Shown piece after piece: positions 11,888 to 25,254 of a stretch of DNA of 64,000 nucleotides; within the stretch, counting starts at the first letter, position 1, and the number at the start of each line of letters is the position of its first letter. The notes beneath the pieces were generated by a model that saw only the letters and a program-made list of their open reading frames with translations, searched no databases and had not been told where the DNA came from. Both the position numbers and the translations under genes were made by a program. Source of the DNA: Ceratodon purpureus (taxonomy: Eukaryota > Streptophyta > Bryopsida > Pseudoditrichales > Ditrichaceae). The stretch spans positions 54,623,265 to 54,687,264 of the forward strand of contig CM026426.1 of NCBI GenBank assembly GCA_014871385.1. The letters are read 5' to 3'.

Positions 11888-14432
11888 TAATCTGCGATGG
11901 CTTGGGCCTCGGTAGTCAAAGTAGTGTATACATCTCCAAGACTTAATTTGGGAGAAACGTTTGGAGATGCTATGTGGTAATGTTTGAGCTTTTTGACATT
12001 TACAATCGTTGCTTGTGCATCATAGTTAGCATTGTTCACTAGGAACACAATATTAATTGGTAATACTAATTGTACTCTGTAGGGGCTATGCGAGATAGAC
12101 TCGAACTTGGATTTCCCTAGTTTAGGATCCCGTGGACACCAAAGAACATTGTTGCCCTTTTAAAAGGTACGTATGGGCTGAGACACTTGGATGTATTTGG
12201 CAGTTAGAGCTTGTCTGTTGGTGATGTTTTTTGTGACTAATGTCCTAAGTTCTTCTAAGTAATGGATGTCTTGGATACTGGCTGCTAAAACCTTGTGAGG
12301 TGAGTACTCCCTTGGATTCAAAGATTGGAATGTCGGTACGACATATTCCGTGGGTAGCAGGGGCTGAGTCCCATAAGCCATTTTGAAGGGGCTAAGAGCA
12401 GTGAACGTCTTGGTGGCAAAGCGGTATGCCCATAGGGCAGCAGGTAAGCTATTGTCTTGGTTAACGTGGACGAACCTCTTGAGCATGTTGATGATTGTTT
12501 TATTTGTGGATTTTTCTTGGAAATTTCCTTGGGGATAGTACACCGTATTGGTTCGGTGTTTCATAATATGATTGTTTATGAGATCTTCTATGCCGTTATT
12601 GACGAAATGGATGCCTTGATCAAAAACTATTTCCAATGGGCATCCAAAATGTGTGATAATGTTGTCATAGAGAAAGATAGCCGTGACCACCACGGTGTTA
12701 TTGCAAAGAGGCTTAGCTTCCACCCATATGGTGGTGTGATCCGTGGCAATCAAGATATACTTATCCTTGGCAAGTTATGGGACGGATGGGCCCTACAAAA
12801 TCTATCCCCATCGTTAGAAAGGTCCCAATAGAGGTGTGGATTTGAGGGGCACTCTGCCCTCGTATTGAAAATAAGTTGTGGATATTTGGCAGGCGTGACA
12901 GTTTTTGATATACAAGCGGACATCCTTGTAAAACATAGGCCACCAGTACTTGGCCGATAGGATCTTCTTGATTCTGGTGTCTGGACCTTGGTGACCCCCG
13001 GATCGGCCGTCATGGAGATGAGAAATATTACTTTGTTGTTGCTCGGTGGGTACACAAAGTCTCATTTTGTGGTCTGGGCCACGGCAATACAATTGACCTT
13101 GCACCACCGTATATGGCAATGTGATATGCACAAAACTAATTTTGCAGGTACCAGTGATGTCAATGGAAAGGGTTCCTTGCGTCAAGTATTGTATGATATC
13201 AATCATCCAGTCTTTGGTGACTTGGACATCTACGGTGGCTGCTTGATTATAAAGCTCATTAAATGAATCATCGATGCCTTACTCAATGGTATTGGTGTCC
13301 CTGGACAAATATTCGGCAATGACGTGTTGTTTTCTTGGGATAAAGAGGACCTCAAAATCATATTTCAATAGGATCATAATCCATCATGCGACATAGCCGG
13401 TAACAAGTGGTTGATTCACCAAATATGATAAGCTATAGTGGTCAACCATGAACCGGAATTTATTCCCAAACAGGCAGTGTTGGAATTATTTCACGGCGTA
13501 TATCATAGCAAGTGCCTCTCTTTCTGTCGTGGAATAATTTGGTTCGACTTGGTTGAGGAGTTGGCTGGCATATGCCACCGGCTGCTCGTGTTTGCCGTTG
13601 AGATTTTCTGCCAACATCATATCCACGACAATATTTGAAGCATCTGTGTGTACGTGGAATGGCTTGGACCAGCCAGATGCTATAACAATGGGAGCTTAGG
13701 AATATGCCTTTTTTATTTTTTTGAGGGTTTCTTGAGCCTCGGGTGACCAATCCCTAGGATACAAGTACTTGACATGGTTCAAGGCAGTAATGGGAGCCGT
13801 GATGTGGGCAAGCTTTTCGATGTAAATGCAATTGAATTGCGATAAGCCAAGGAGTTGTTGGACACCCTTTTGATCTTTGGGATGGGTGCTGTCCAAGATG
13901 TCTTTGATTTTTGTGGGATCAAGGATTTTTCCGTACTTACATACAATGTATTCCAAGATGACCGCGACAAAAAATAAGAACATGCACTTGTCTGCATTCA
14001 AACTGACACCATTGGCTTGGCAGGCGTGGAAGATTTGGCATAGATGGGAGACATGGTCTTTCATGTTGCCATACACTGTAGCACTCCCTAGATAAATGCA
14101 AAAGAATTGTTTGAGGTATGGGCAAAAAATTAGTTCCATGACACGTTGGAATGTCAACGGGGCGTTTTTTGCTCCAAACGACATCCTCTCAAAGTGGTAA
14201 GGTCCCCATTCTATTCAGAAAGCGGTCTTACTCTTGTCTTGTTCCGTCATGGCTACTTGGTAGTATCCCAAGAAACAATCCAAGAATAAATACATTATAT
14301 GGCCAGCGACCTCGTCGATTATGTCTCCCATGTACGGCAAGGGATAGTAGTCTTTCTTGGTTCTCGCATTTACTTTATAAAAGTCTATGCAAATGTGCAA
14401 CGTTCCATTCTTTTTTGGTAGGATAACCATCG
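11888..14432 (-). pseudogene. Element E: dead Ty3/gypsy pol (RT, RNase H, integrase)
   Basis: Minus strand, in order. The reverse transcriptase begins abruptly at PKKNGTLHICIDF (about 14432). Its catalytic block reads IYLGSATVY where F/Y-x-DD is expected, so both aspartates are gone. RNase H follows at about 13690-13250 (HVHTDASN, STTEREALAMIYAV) with several stops. The integrase zinc region is at about 13000-12870 (HLHDGRSGGH, then CHAC). The integrase core includes FDQGIHF and GNFQEKSTNK (12753-12160), and its C-terminal part continues to 11888 in another frame (NNVLWCPRDPKLGKSKFES). Gag and protease are absent at this locus. Multiple frameshifts and stops rule out function. The orientation matches element G at 60-62 kb, which might be its missing 5' half. 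Confidence 0.85.
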
Positions 14433-14639
14433 AGGTTAGAAGTTGAACTTTGAGAGTGTAGAGTTCAGAGTGTAGAGGCAGCAAAGAAGAAATGAAGACG
14501 GAGGCGTGCAAGTAGGTGAGTGATTGTACAATATAATGCTGGCCTAGATGAATCTCAAGTGAGCCACTCCAGCACGTATGAACGAATACGGGAAATTTGG
14601 AATTCGTCTTTGACGATGTTGTGTCAAACGCGTCCACGT

Positions 14640-15990
14640 CTCTATCAAGGTCTATGATGTTTGGTGGAACATCCGATGATACGTCTTATCATTTGATGAA
14701 GTTGTATTGCACTTTGTAAGGCGTGTTGAATGTTCACATAGAGTTTTGATTAGGGCTAATAGTTTGCTGACGTTAGAATGTAAATTATGGATATATAGGT
14801 TGTCCCTCTAACTAGTCATATAGCAATTTCCTTCTTTTGTAAATCCATTGTTTAACTGCATGCGTTGTTGGTCTGTTGAACATGTTTAGTGTCGAACATA
14901 CAATGTGCTGTAAGCAACATGTAGACATGACTATGTTGTAGAAGATGTATGCCGCAGCGCTTAGGAAACGCAGGGACGTCTTTTGAAACATCCCAGTGTC
15001 TATGGAGACATCCTAGACGTGTTCATGAACACAACAATGTTTTTGGCTACAGAGCTGTGACGCTTTAGCGATGTTCAATTTTGAGTAAAGTGTAGGTTGA
15101 ATTCGTCTATGTAATGACTATAAATAGAAGGTATTTATATTTAAAATTGTGTCTATATCATATTACATCATTAGAGATAGACTAGTTGGCATGAATTGGG
15201 ATGAGTGTACACGTTACATGTATGATGAGGTATTCATGTCTTCTAAGCATGTCTTGTTCAATATACTCATGTTTTAAATAACATATTCATTTCTTGTACA
15301 ACACCTCTTGATGTCCCTCCAATACAACATCACATACACAGCGTCAGCTGTAACCATGCATAAGGGGATTTCATGTCAGACAGGTATAAGTTCTTAGAGA
15401 CGTCTACGATGACACTCTCAATGCTTACGACTATGGGTTGGCAACGTATTTGAAAACGCGATTATGTCCATTGCCACGTCCTCTAGGACATGGTGATGTT
15501 CAACAAAATCAGCATCAAAATCCAGATAGCGTTGTTGTAGACGTTGAGCAAGACATCTCCACGTCAACCTAGCACGTCTTCAAAAATATAGCCATGTTCT
15601 CAATGACATTCCAAGGATCATGAATTTGGGGGAAAAAAACCACGCAAATCTTTGCTGACATGGCACGCCAAGTCACTCTTTTCCGGGACCACGTCAAATT
15701 TTTCCGTGTCCACGTTAGACGCCATGTCAGCAAATTGCGGGACCATGTTAGATTCTACGTCACCATTGGATGGGAAGAAATTCCCGGCCATGTGGCATCG
15801 CCCGTCATTTTGCCGCTAAGGTATTGTTGACGTGGCGCCCAATTGGTATTGTTTTCAGCCTCCTAAAATGGCCAAGAATTGTTTGAGATATGAGAATGTC
15901 CTCGCGTTTTTGGTGATGTCCCCGCGCGTGACAGCGTGTCACACACGCTAGTTCGTTCGAAGGATGTAAATATGGATGTCATTATGTCTC
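14640..15990. repeat. Palindrome-rich non-coding tract
   Basis: AT-rich DNA carrying many GACGTC/CACGTC-type words and palindromes. Clear cases are GTGTTCATGAACAC (15019-15032, perfect), CCACGTCCTCTAGGACATGG (about 15476, near-perfect) and GTGACAGCGTGTCAC (about 15927, perfect arms). There is also an inverted pair TTTGCTGACATGGC / GCCATGTCAGCAAA about 55 bases apart near 15655 and 15725. It resembles a transposon subterminal region and may be the left end of the CACTA-type DNA that follows. No terminus was located. Confidence 0.5.
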
Positions 15991-17233
15991 ACACAACATG
16001 ATTGGGGACGTAACCAAAAACACGGGTTTCTTCTAGTGTGTCCCACTGGTTTGAAGGAAACGGCTTGCAATGCTCCACCACGTGCTCCGCTAAACCAGCC
16101 TTGGATCGTTTAGTGACAGCTGCCGCACTAATAGTGGAGTCATTTGTCTCTACTCCATGGACTTTGGTGAGAATTACACCGCCGCATCTGTTGGGCAGGG
16201 AAGGTTTTTGGTTGTTCATGGATGCCGGTGAGGAACGGTTATGGTTCATATTTTTGTTAGGTTGGGCCTAGCGTTGCTTTAAAATCCACCATTGGCCTCA
16301 TTGACAGTTAGGCAATCCACATTCCTAGCATGTATTGTGAGTCCCACTACGGCAAACTATGGATTCTGGGAGCAAATTCCTTGTCCTCCTGAGAGTGGCA
16401 CCCCCAAGAGTGAAGCCCTCTGACTTTGACGTAGGTTTTGGACCAATGGGGTGCCTTATTCACCCAGATTGAAAGCTCTTTCGCGTCCGGAAGTTGATGC
16501 ACTGCAGGAGGAGTTCTCTTTTTACTCTCTAGTGCAGTCGTGGCATCACGTCATGATCTCTGAGGCCAATTACCCTTTCAACTTGTGTGCATCGTATGAA
16601 ATACGAGTTTTTCTTTACCTTTCTTATCGTCACGCTGTCATCATATATCCATCGAACTGGTTTAGAAGACAATACCTGTGTTGATATAGGTCAGTGTCGT
16701 TAAGGGTATGTGCATTTTCGTTGATGTTGCATTCTGAATACCGCACTCTGAATGAAACAAAGCGGATACTCTATTGAGAATGAAGATATAGACAGTTCAC
16801 TTTAGAGAAACGTGACTGCAATGCTCATACACACAAACATTCAAATAGTGCTGGTCTCAGTTTGTATTACCTGGAACTCGTCCATTACAATATGGGCGAC
16901 TTTACAAAATATAAGATACAACCGACACGGTCTTCCGTGACGACATAGGTTAACTAGGACTTAACGTTTTTATCAAGACAAACGATATGAAAGGCGATCT
17001 AATAACTCGAATGAAATAGGCGCTGACGACAGTCAAAAGCGATGACACTGGGAATGTGGCCTACACAGAACATTGAAAAACCTACATTATATTCCTGATA
17101 CTTACTGTCTCCCCAACGGTTATATTTCTAAATAGTTAAGTAACGCAACGTATTGCATGACAGGTGTGCACATTTCTATACATGCAAATCAAACAAGAAA
17201 CATGTTACCTTTTTCCATAATTTCTTTGTGTTC
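15991..17233. other. Region without a supported gene
   Basis: Short ORFs on both strands at 15989-16271 overlap each other and show no family features. The rest is AT-rich. It could hold the 3' untranslated region of the minus-strand gene that follows. Confidence 0.35.
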
Positions 17234-20064
17234 TTATTCCGAGCTTGTTGCTCTCGCGGCATCTTTGATATTTTCCTCCATGCAATACTCACAGGCTTCT
17301 GCAAAGGCATTTCGCTCCTCTTGCGCAATTTTGAGCAAAATATCCGTTTCCTCAGCGATCAAGAGTGACTCCTCTACATAGGCATTAGGAGAAGCTGGCA
17401 TCTTGAATGTAGTGGCGTTCCACTTCGGAGTGGAGTGTTGCCAAGATGTGCTTCCACCATCTGCTCTTGGTACCAAACATGTTTCCATTTTCCATAACTC
17501 ATACGGAGTAAATGTTGGCTCTTGTTGGGCGGATCTGATGATTCGTGTGATTAATGCAATTTCATAGTTAATTATGAATAACCCATATACCTCTGTAGTA
17601 CTGTATGTGTGTTCAACGATTGCATGTAATCACTTTACATTTTAAAAAAATGGAGGCATTTATCATTTCAATACAATACAAAATAGTCGGAGAAGAAATT
17701 CAAGCGGGTAAATGACTTATACTTGACTCAGTGTCCATGTAATTTGAAGCGCCACCATCATTAAATAGACCTCCCCAACTCTTCTCACTTCTCCATAGAT
17801 TTGGTTCTGCCTAGAAAACCTTTTCTGCTTTGAACGGGAGCTCTTCAACGACGCTCTTGGATTCAGTTGGGTCCACCGTGTTGAGAAGATCATTATCAAT
17901 TTCTACGAGATTTCCTTGTACCCTCCATGAACAACATATCATACGAAAACCTTTTTTGACTTACAGAAGGACGTAAAACATACTGAATGCACGAGCGCTA
18001 CCCAAACAAGGACGCATAAAAAAATAAGATAAAAAAGTTAAAGATGACGCACAGCATGGGCGTGACATGTGGGAACCAACACGATGTTCTAGTAACATAC
18101 CCATGTCATCCTCTTCGCGATCTAGAGAGCCTGTACTGTAGAAGAGTCCCCTCTTGCTCTTCTCGGTCTTTGACAACTTTGAGTAAGCCTCAGTGAAACC
18201 TACTACGTTAAGCTGAGATGCTTCACTGGCATTTGCAATCTCAGAACGTTTTAGAGCGTTGAGCGGATCATCATCTTCAATGTCTACAACATTACCAAAG
18301 AAAACGAATATAAGAAACTTTTCGTTCAAAGGTGTTTATCATCTGTTGTATGAAGGACAATACATTGATTGCATAATCTCTACCCATCATTAGACCAAAA
18401 AATGATATACGATAGGCAAAAAACATATCACGCTGGAGAAAGTGTAATATGAAATTCTGAGTCTTACATGTGTCAACATAATCGACTCCGGGAGAGCCTG
18501 TGGCGTTGAAGAGACCTCCCCAGCTCTTCTCTGTTTTCGTCACATTCAGGATTCCTTTAGGTAACTTCACTGCGTTGAGCTGGGACGGTACACTGGATTT
18601 TTCAATCTCAGAAGGTTGAACAGCATCCTCTGGATCATCATCTTCGATGTCTACGACATTAACGCAGAAAAAGAATATGAAAAACATTATATTCAGAGAT
18701 ATTTGTCACATGAAGTATGATGTAGAACGTATTGATTGCAAACAATCTTCCCATCCTTAGACAAAGAGAATATATATTATAGGTATCAATCATATTTCAC
18801 GGCAGTAAGTAGATTTGGGCTTTAAGAGTTTTGCCTGTGTCACCATAGTCGACATGGGGAGAGCATGTGGCGTTGAAGAGACCTCCCGAAGACTTTTGTA
18901 CTCCATCCACAGATCCAATGTCGTTGACCTCGAGAATTTCGCTGTGAGAAATAACATCAAGTCTTTCATTGGTGACAGCTTTTGCAACATCATCTGCAGT
19001 ATGCATTTTCACACCAGCAGATATTAACATGTATCTGTGCAAACATTGCCCACACATCCAATAGAGACGTAAAGTACATACTTTCTTGTTTGATATAATG
19101 TCAATTGAAGATTGTAAAATATGCCACAAATTGCTACGTAATGAGTTTAGGTATAGTAGTACATACCAATGGCAGGTTCCTCTCTCTGTTCAACAACCAA
19201 TTGAGTGGAGGTGATGCAACGACGGGGAGGATTTTTGCAAGGAACCTTGACAGCGTTTCCTGCTCTTTCTCTCTTCAGCGACGTGCGGCACTTCTTCTCT
19301 CTTTTGAGATCTGGAGTGGAGCAATTGATATCACCAACTTTGATCTGCAAATAATCAAAAATTACTATTACTCAAACACAACATCAATTATAAATTTGGA
19401 GCAATTTAATTCTTAAGTATCAACTGCAAACGTTGAAGAGAATATGAATGTTTACCTGACGGCTTCCCTCTAGCGTCATTGAAGACGCCTTACGCTTGAG
19501 TTCTGTAGTCAATACGGTTCGGTTTCTCTTGCGCACCTCTAGTCTCTTGTCTTTGCTTGGTCGTTTGCGGTTCTTTGATTGGCCTAGCTCTACTCTATTG
19601 CGCACTTCTGCTTCTACACGTGTTTCCCGATCCAGCAACTCCTCGAAAGGACCATCGTGATAGTTAGAACGCCAAGTTGCGAATGTTGCCCAATCTACCA
19701 CATCTGCCCCAAATTCCTCTTCAGCCACTTACCCGAGTGCAAAATACAAAGGCACACTAGAACCCATCCGACGATGATGTACTTGCTCGTAACGCTTTTT
19801 CATTGCGTCATAGTTCACATAGGTTCTAGGAATGTTGTAGCCATTCTTCCGCTTCCTATTGCCCCATTTGGAAATGCATTCTCCTTTGTTTGCAATCGAT
19901 TCCGGAAGCCATCCAGGACTTGGCAGAAATCCACAATGAGGGAGTTTCATTTCCGTCTTAAACCACCTCTTTAACCCTTCATAGTCGTTGGCTCCATATT
20001 TCACACTGCAACAACTGTAAGCATCTTTCATGACGCATTGATGATGTGTACCAATTGTCATCAA
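17234..20064 (-). CDS. Multi-exon minus-strand gene with four tandem repeat exons, unknown function
   Basis: Inferred exons on the minus strand: 20064-19731 (KYGANDYEGLKRWFKTEM..., Cys/Trp-rich), 19720ish-19456 (WATFATWRSNYHDGPFEEL, then very basic), 19344-19167 (basic, ends at a GTATGT donor), four related exons 18993-18835, 18650-18468, 18283-18101 and 17902-17723, and a last exon 17488-17234 (acidic, ending ARATSSE). Most borders have AG/GT signals. The first repeat exon would need a GC donor, and the fourth contains an in-frame TAG. An in-frame TAA also lies at the end of the first exon, where GTAAGT could be a donor. I recognise no domain. Position and strand suggest it may belong to the same CACTA-type DNA as the TNP2 gene, from which element D now separates it. 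Confidence 0.45.
17723..18993 (-). repeat. Four tandemly duplicated exons (159, 183, 183, 180 nt)
   Basis: Exons 18835-18993, 18468-18650, 18101-18283 and 17723-17902 encode diverged copies of one module of about 60 residues: VDIEDDDP at the start, a middle SxxxQLNxV, then TEKSWGGLFNATGSP and VDYxDT at the end. All lengths are multiples of three, so copies can be added or skipped without changing frame. The introns between them are 150-220 nt. The module is acidic with a conserved GGLFN core and matches nothing I know. Confidence 0.6.
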
Positions 20065-22542
20065 CTACATAAACGTTTTGTTCTAATTAGATAATACAGA
20101 AACAAAACCATATGTGATGCACTGAATTGAAAAAGTGAGAAATGTATGCAATGTTATTTCTTATAAACGTTGCCTTCAATGAACCTCATTTAGCTTTCAA
20201 CACTTAGCATTTCTACGTACCTCGCTCTATAGTTCTATGATAAGAATGGAATTCGCAGCGCTTTCGCAACTTTGATAACCCTCGGAATCAGTTCCCTGCA
20301 TTGAAAAATGGCAATTGTAATTAACACTGTAAAGGACGAAACATACACATAAACACAGATTAAAATAATCACCTCTCAGTGAGGCTACCTCATAAAATTG
20401 ACAGCAGCATGTTTGTTGATTTCGTGATTTACAAGGCAGTCCCATTGTTCAACATATACAAGCGTGCAATTTCTCAGCAAAAATTAAACTATGTACATTC
20501 ATATAGTTTATAGAGACCATGTTCATCTGTACTAAACTTCGACAACCCAACACCCTTTTGTTTCACCTAGTATCATGGCAATCATTCCGGAGACATTAAT
20601 TTGAAAACTCCACCCGAGTCCTTCCCTCATCGTCCCATAAGTTTTCATTTTGCAATAAAAGTACCCACTACAGTTCGATCCAATCACATGTATTCATGAC
20701 ACGAAGTGTGCAAATTTCATCAGGTATCAATACACATTCTACGCAAGAACCACAAAATCTAAAAGGAAATCACAGACTCGATAAGGACCCACTCCTATCG
20801 CTGACTCGAGCAACGACACGTTTGTACTTCAACACATGTAGTCTTACTAGAAGCACATAGACACGGGGAATTTTTTTGAATGTCCATCAATCTCCGGATT
20901 CTCTTGCATAGACATTGTATGGAAAGTTGTAAAAGAACTGAAAGTAGCAAACTGCAGCGGCAATTAGAGAGGATCATACTCAAAAAAAGGTTTGATTATG
21001 GTACTCATTGTGCGTGTCAGGTGTCGCCGTTGTACTCGGTATGTAATCCACAAAAAAACTATCAAGTAGTGGTAGCAGCGCTGAAGCAAATGTAGAATGT
21101 TGCTCTTGTTCTACAAGTGCCGACAGGAACTGCGTATTGCACACGCTTGGAGCTTCCAATATCCCTCGGATCAATTACCTGCACAAAATCCTTCACTCAT
21201 CAGTGTGTCCTATTGGCCGCCACACCGAGAATAGATGACCGAGTACCCTGACATATGCAATTGCTTACTATACATGAGAAAACATTTGACACGGGACGTA
21301 TGACACAAAAAAACCTTCTACATCAAGCTACATTTTAATTTCAGGTATGGCATTATGTTGTCGTTGGTGTTAAGCGCGGAGCAGACACCGTTGTACCCCG
21401 TACCAATTCTCTCTAAGCTCTTAGAATCAACCATATAAATCGAACAGGAGACATGTTCTTCCCGGCAAGTGGACACGTACAACGTATAGGTAGAACGATT
21501 ATCTAAACAGAAAGAAATTATATGAATTTATCCACTCCCAGAACGTGGTGACAAAGTAACTAAACATGGCGACATCTAAAACCCCCGAATAAAGCGAATG
21601 TTCGATAGTGAACAGAAGCCAAACTATTGTATTGCGTAAACATACTCCAACTCCTCACATACCTCGACTAATGCATAACGTCTCTCACGGTGCCCACGCA
21701 GTCCGTGCGGTTGCTTCTGTGCGGAGAAGAAGAAAACCAAACTTCCATTCCCATGTGACCTCTGCAAACAACCAAACGACGGAGATGATCAAGCGGAAAC
21801 GCATTCCCCACGAAGCAGCAGCAAACATAGAAATGAATCCGGGCGAACCAGGCAAAGACGAACTTATTAGAAGAGAGAGACAATCTATCATGACTCATGT
21901 ATGTTCCCATGGGCATTCATCATGATGCACATCATGCAATGACGGGATAACATGGTGACATGACATGTAAGTGAGAGGAAAGATGGAATCATGATTCTGA
22001 AACATCAGGTTTAGGGTGACTGCCATTACCACAGTCCAAAGCGTATCATTGCAATGATTTCACAAGTAATGTAATCATTCTGTTCATACCGTGCATGTCC
22101 ACTCACTTAAACGTTTCAATGATTCAGGATAAATAAAAACATACATTTCAAGTGAATAATATGGGAGCAGCTATGGACCTTACAGACATCGATTTCTATT
22201 AGGAAGAGTAAATGATCATTTCATATTAGTGTTTCAAAATTTAGTAACTTTGTTGTTATGTTTTCAATATCACATTTCATCTGATTGCAGTAACTCTTTT
22301 TCAAGTAATCACTCTGCTTACCATGCCATATAACCGTGACTAGATCATCATGCAATAATCTGAGGCATAAGATATGATTATGTACAATTTGAAATTCAAT
22401 GCTGCTAATAATCAAATTAACTCTAAGCATTCGAAGGATTAGATTGAAAAAAATGAAAAAAAATAAAATAAAAATGATAATATTAAACAGTTATCATAAT
22501 AGGTAAGTGAAACAATAACACGTAATTAGGAAAAAAGAAATA
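20065..22542. other. AT-rich region with weak exon-like fragments
   Basis: A small minus-strand segment at 20445-20227 has plausible splice signals (GTDSEGYQSC near the end). A plus-strand ORF at 21608-21925 overlaps similar-sized minus-strand ORFs and is not convincing. Otherwise AT-rich, without clear coding signal. The right border is the insertion site of element D. Confidence 0.3.
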
Positions 22543-23193
22543 TATGTTGTTAACCGGAGATTCATTCATCTCCCCCTCCCTTAGTCCTTAGCATTTTTTC
22601 ATAGTTGTGGAAAGTAATTTCCACGGTTGACACACCGGAATACTGATTCCGGTAGGAAAATGATAAAAATTTAAAAATTTTGTGTTAGGAATATGGAAGT
22701 ACTACTTAGATAAGTGAAACAACCGGTTAAGATGGTTGGCCGAATAAATAAGAGAACCGGAAGGTCAGCCGGGTGAGATCAGGTCGACTGCGGGGGAGGA
22801 GTGGGAGCACCGTCCGTATGACAGAACCCCGACCCCGCAGACTTAAGAATGACCACTGAAAGGTACAACGCACGCGAGGAGAATGACTGCAACCATTAAA
22901 ACGCCGCCGGTCGCGACCGTCCAATGATGAAAGGCTAGGACCGTCCGTCATGATGAGCTACGAACGGGTGGGCGTGAGTGCAGGTATAAAAGGAGGAAGA
23001 ACAGCCGTGCTCCTCCTTTCTTTTTGTCATTTTGTGGCACGCCGGGTCCTTGTGTCTCACGACGAAGGGCGCAGTTAGGGTTGGACGGTAGGAGAGAGAC
23101 GGTGAGACGGAAGTGTTTCTGTTAGGTGAGAGATTGTGGTGAGGATCGTGCGTGCAGGTGTTACCGGAGTGACGGTGAGGAGGACTTAGCAGA

Positions 23194-25059
23194 ATGGGTA
23201 GAAAGGGGAAGGAACCGGCGGAGGAAGGACAGTTGGTTAGGGTACAGCGGGTAATGCCGTTGATGCCGGCAGACGAGGGGGAGCAGGAGCTCCTCCGGAC
23301 CGCCTTAGAAGCCATGGGCTGTGAGGTCCTACTGGACAAGGCATGGGGTTGGAAACATGCCCTTCCGGCCCAGGAGATCCTCGCCAAGAATCCTGAGAAT
23401 CGAGGAACCATCCGGGGAGAGCCGGATAAGTAGACGGCACAACTCTGGAGGGAGACGTATGGTTTCAAGAACTCTGGAGAGATCTCGACACCGGAGACCC
23501 GGGACTTTGTATGGGGGTATATCGAGGGGTCTGGGGACCCGAGAGAAGGATGGGAGCTGAAGGACATCACGAATCCGGAGGCCCGGAGAGTCGTAGGGTT
23601 TATGAACCCTATTTTCCATCCGGAAAAGCCCAAACGGATAACCATCAAGTGGGCGTCCGTTTTCATTGGGGCCATGATCGGTGAATTCACGGTAGACTGG
23701 GGCGTCATGATGAAGACGATAGTCGACCGGCAGGTAGCCAATCTCCGGAAGACCAAGAAGCAGGCCACCTGCCTTCCGTCTTTCCTCATTCACCTCTACC
23801 GTCACAAGGGGCTGTTGAGCCCTAAGGAGATCCGGGAGTACGATGAAATCAAAAGTTATCAGCAGTACGCCGAACCGGAAGAGGTGTCTGATCAAGACGA
23901 TGATGATGATGTTATCGAGGTCTCCCCCACGCCGGCTAAGAGACCCCGTCCCAGCCCGGAGAAGGGACAGCCATCCGGATCACCTCGGACTCCCACACCG
24001 GCCAAGCGAACCTTGAACACGGAAGTCCAACAGCCCACCGGACCACCGGAGCACACCGGGGACCTGTGCCAGGACTTAGTTAACCTTTCGGAGCAGATGA
24101 CGACGTATGCTCGGTTCCTACAGTCGACTAGGCAGACGGAGGGCCGGTTGGCTACGGAGGTAATTGCCCTTACGGGTTCGTACCGGTTGGAGGAATGCCT
24201 GAATATTCTTCGCAAGAACCGGGATTTGGCCAGTCTCCAGAACAAGCACATGGACCGGCTAGAGAAGTACCGGGAGAAGGTGCTGAAGCTCGAGCAGGAG
24301 GTGCTTGATGCCCGGAAGGATTACAGTGACGCCCGTGACCGGGCAGCCGAGGCCATCCGGTCGGTCGCCGAGGTCAAGGCCACTTTAGCCCTTCCGGTGG
24401 ATGTGGCCAATCAGTGCGCCGTTTACCAAGCCTTCTTGACCCGTCAACCGGATCCGACTGTCAAGAAGATTATAAAGTTCATGCACGACCGGACGCAGGT
24501 GATGAAGGACACTTGGACACAGATGAAGAACATGGTGGAGATCATCAGTTCCGCAGAGGCCGGTCCGTCATCAGAGCCACCGGCAGATCGGGAGGAGCCC
24601 AGACCACCGTCCCCACCCACGGAACCGGCGCCGGTGCCACCTCTAGCCTCTCCGATACAGTCGGCCATCCGTTCAGTTCAACAGGAGGTAGGACATCCGC
24701 TGGAGGATCCTATCCTGGATACCTTGAGCAGTCTGCACACTCTGCCCAATTTGGCTGGAGTCGAGACTGTTAACCCCGGAAACATCCCTTTGGAACCAGA
24801 CCAAAGACCACCACCGGAAGGCTTTATGCCGGTACAGGGATCTCCGGAAAAGCTCCAGGTGGATCTCAGCGCAGTTCCGGTGGCGGCACGATCTCCATCC
24901 CCGGCGGTTCAAGCAGAACGATCCCGGAAGTCCAGTGAACCGTCGGCATCTGAGGCTCCGGAAGAAGGCCCCTCGTTGAAGAAGCTGAAGAGGGTACAGA
25001 AGAAGGAACGGATGGATGGAACCCGGCATTGTCCCCGGTTCGATAAGCACAAGGAGTAG
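23194..25059 (+). pseudogene. Element C accessory ORF, one in-frame TAG
   Basis: A single frame of 622 codons with only one stop, TAG at 23431. Start ATG at 23194 (MGRKGKEPAEEGQ). Residues 1-235: helical domain related to element A (TAQLWRETYGF, then ITIKWASVFIGAMIGEFTVD and LPSFLIHLYRHKGLL). Then an acidic run (DQDDDDDVIE), Pro-rich linker, a predicted coiled coil at about residues 320-400 (DRLEKYREKVLKLEQEVLDA), another Pro/Glu-rich part, and a basic tail (SLKKLKRVQKKERM). It looks like a structural or DNA-associated protein, with no catalytic motif. In element A a Trp codon stands where C has the stop. A TGG-to-TAG change or readthrough are both possible. Similar accessory ORFs occur in plant gypsy elements. 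Confidence 0.65.
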
Positions 25060-25254
25060 AAGTTAGGATAGGGACCGGATAAAATGGCAGCGACTAACGA
25101 TGGGGCTCCAGTGCACCCGGCTGCCAATCCGGATAGATAGCGGCAGTAACTAGGAATAGAAGGCGGCCACCGGTCCGGGATTCCCGGATCCAAGATCCGG
25201 AATTTCTGGATCTCGATGGGCCACTTGGTCGCTTTAGGAATCGATAGGTTTTAG

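Noticed and set aside
15648-15732. Hairpin as a small RNA precursor
   Set aside because: The 14-base arms with a loop of about 55 bases are too short for a typical plant miRNA precursor, and the surroundings are full of similar palindromes.
16038-16271. Plus-strand ORF of 77 codons as a gene
   Set aside because: Overlaps a longer minus-strand ORF; neither has a start context, splice signals or family features.
21608-21925. Plus-strand ORF of 105 codons as a gene
   Set aside because: Two minus-strand ORFs of similar size cover the same bases and no frame has recognisable features.
22935-23789. 284-codon minus-strand ORF
   Set aside because: It lies antisense to the leader and ORF of element C, in GC-rich DNA with few stops. 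The plus-strand frame has homologues in A and B; this one has none.
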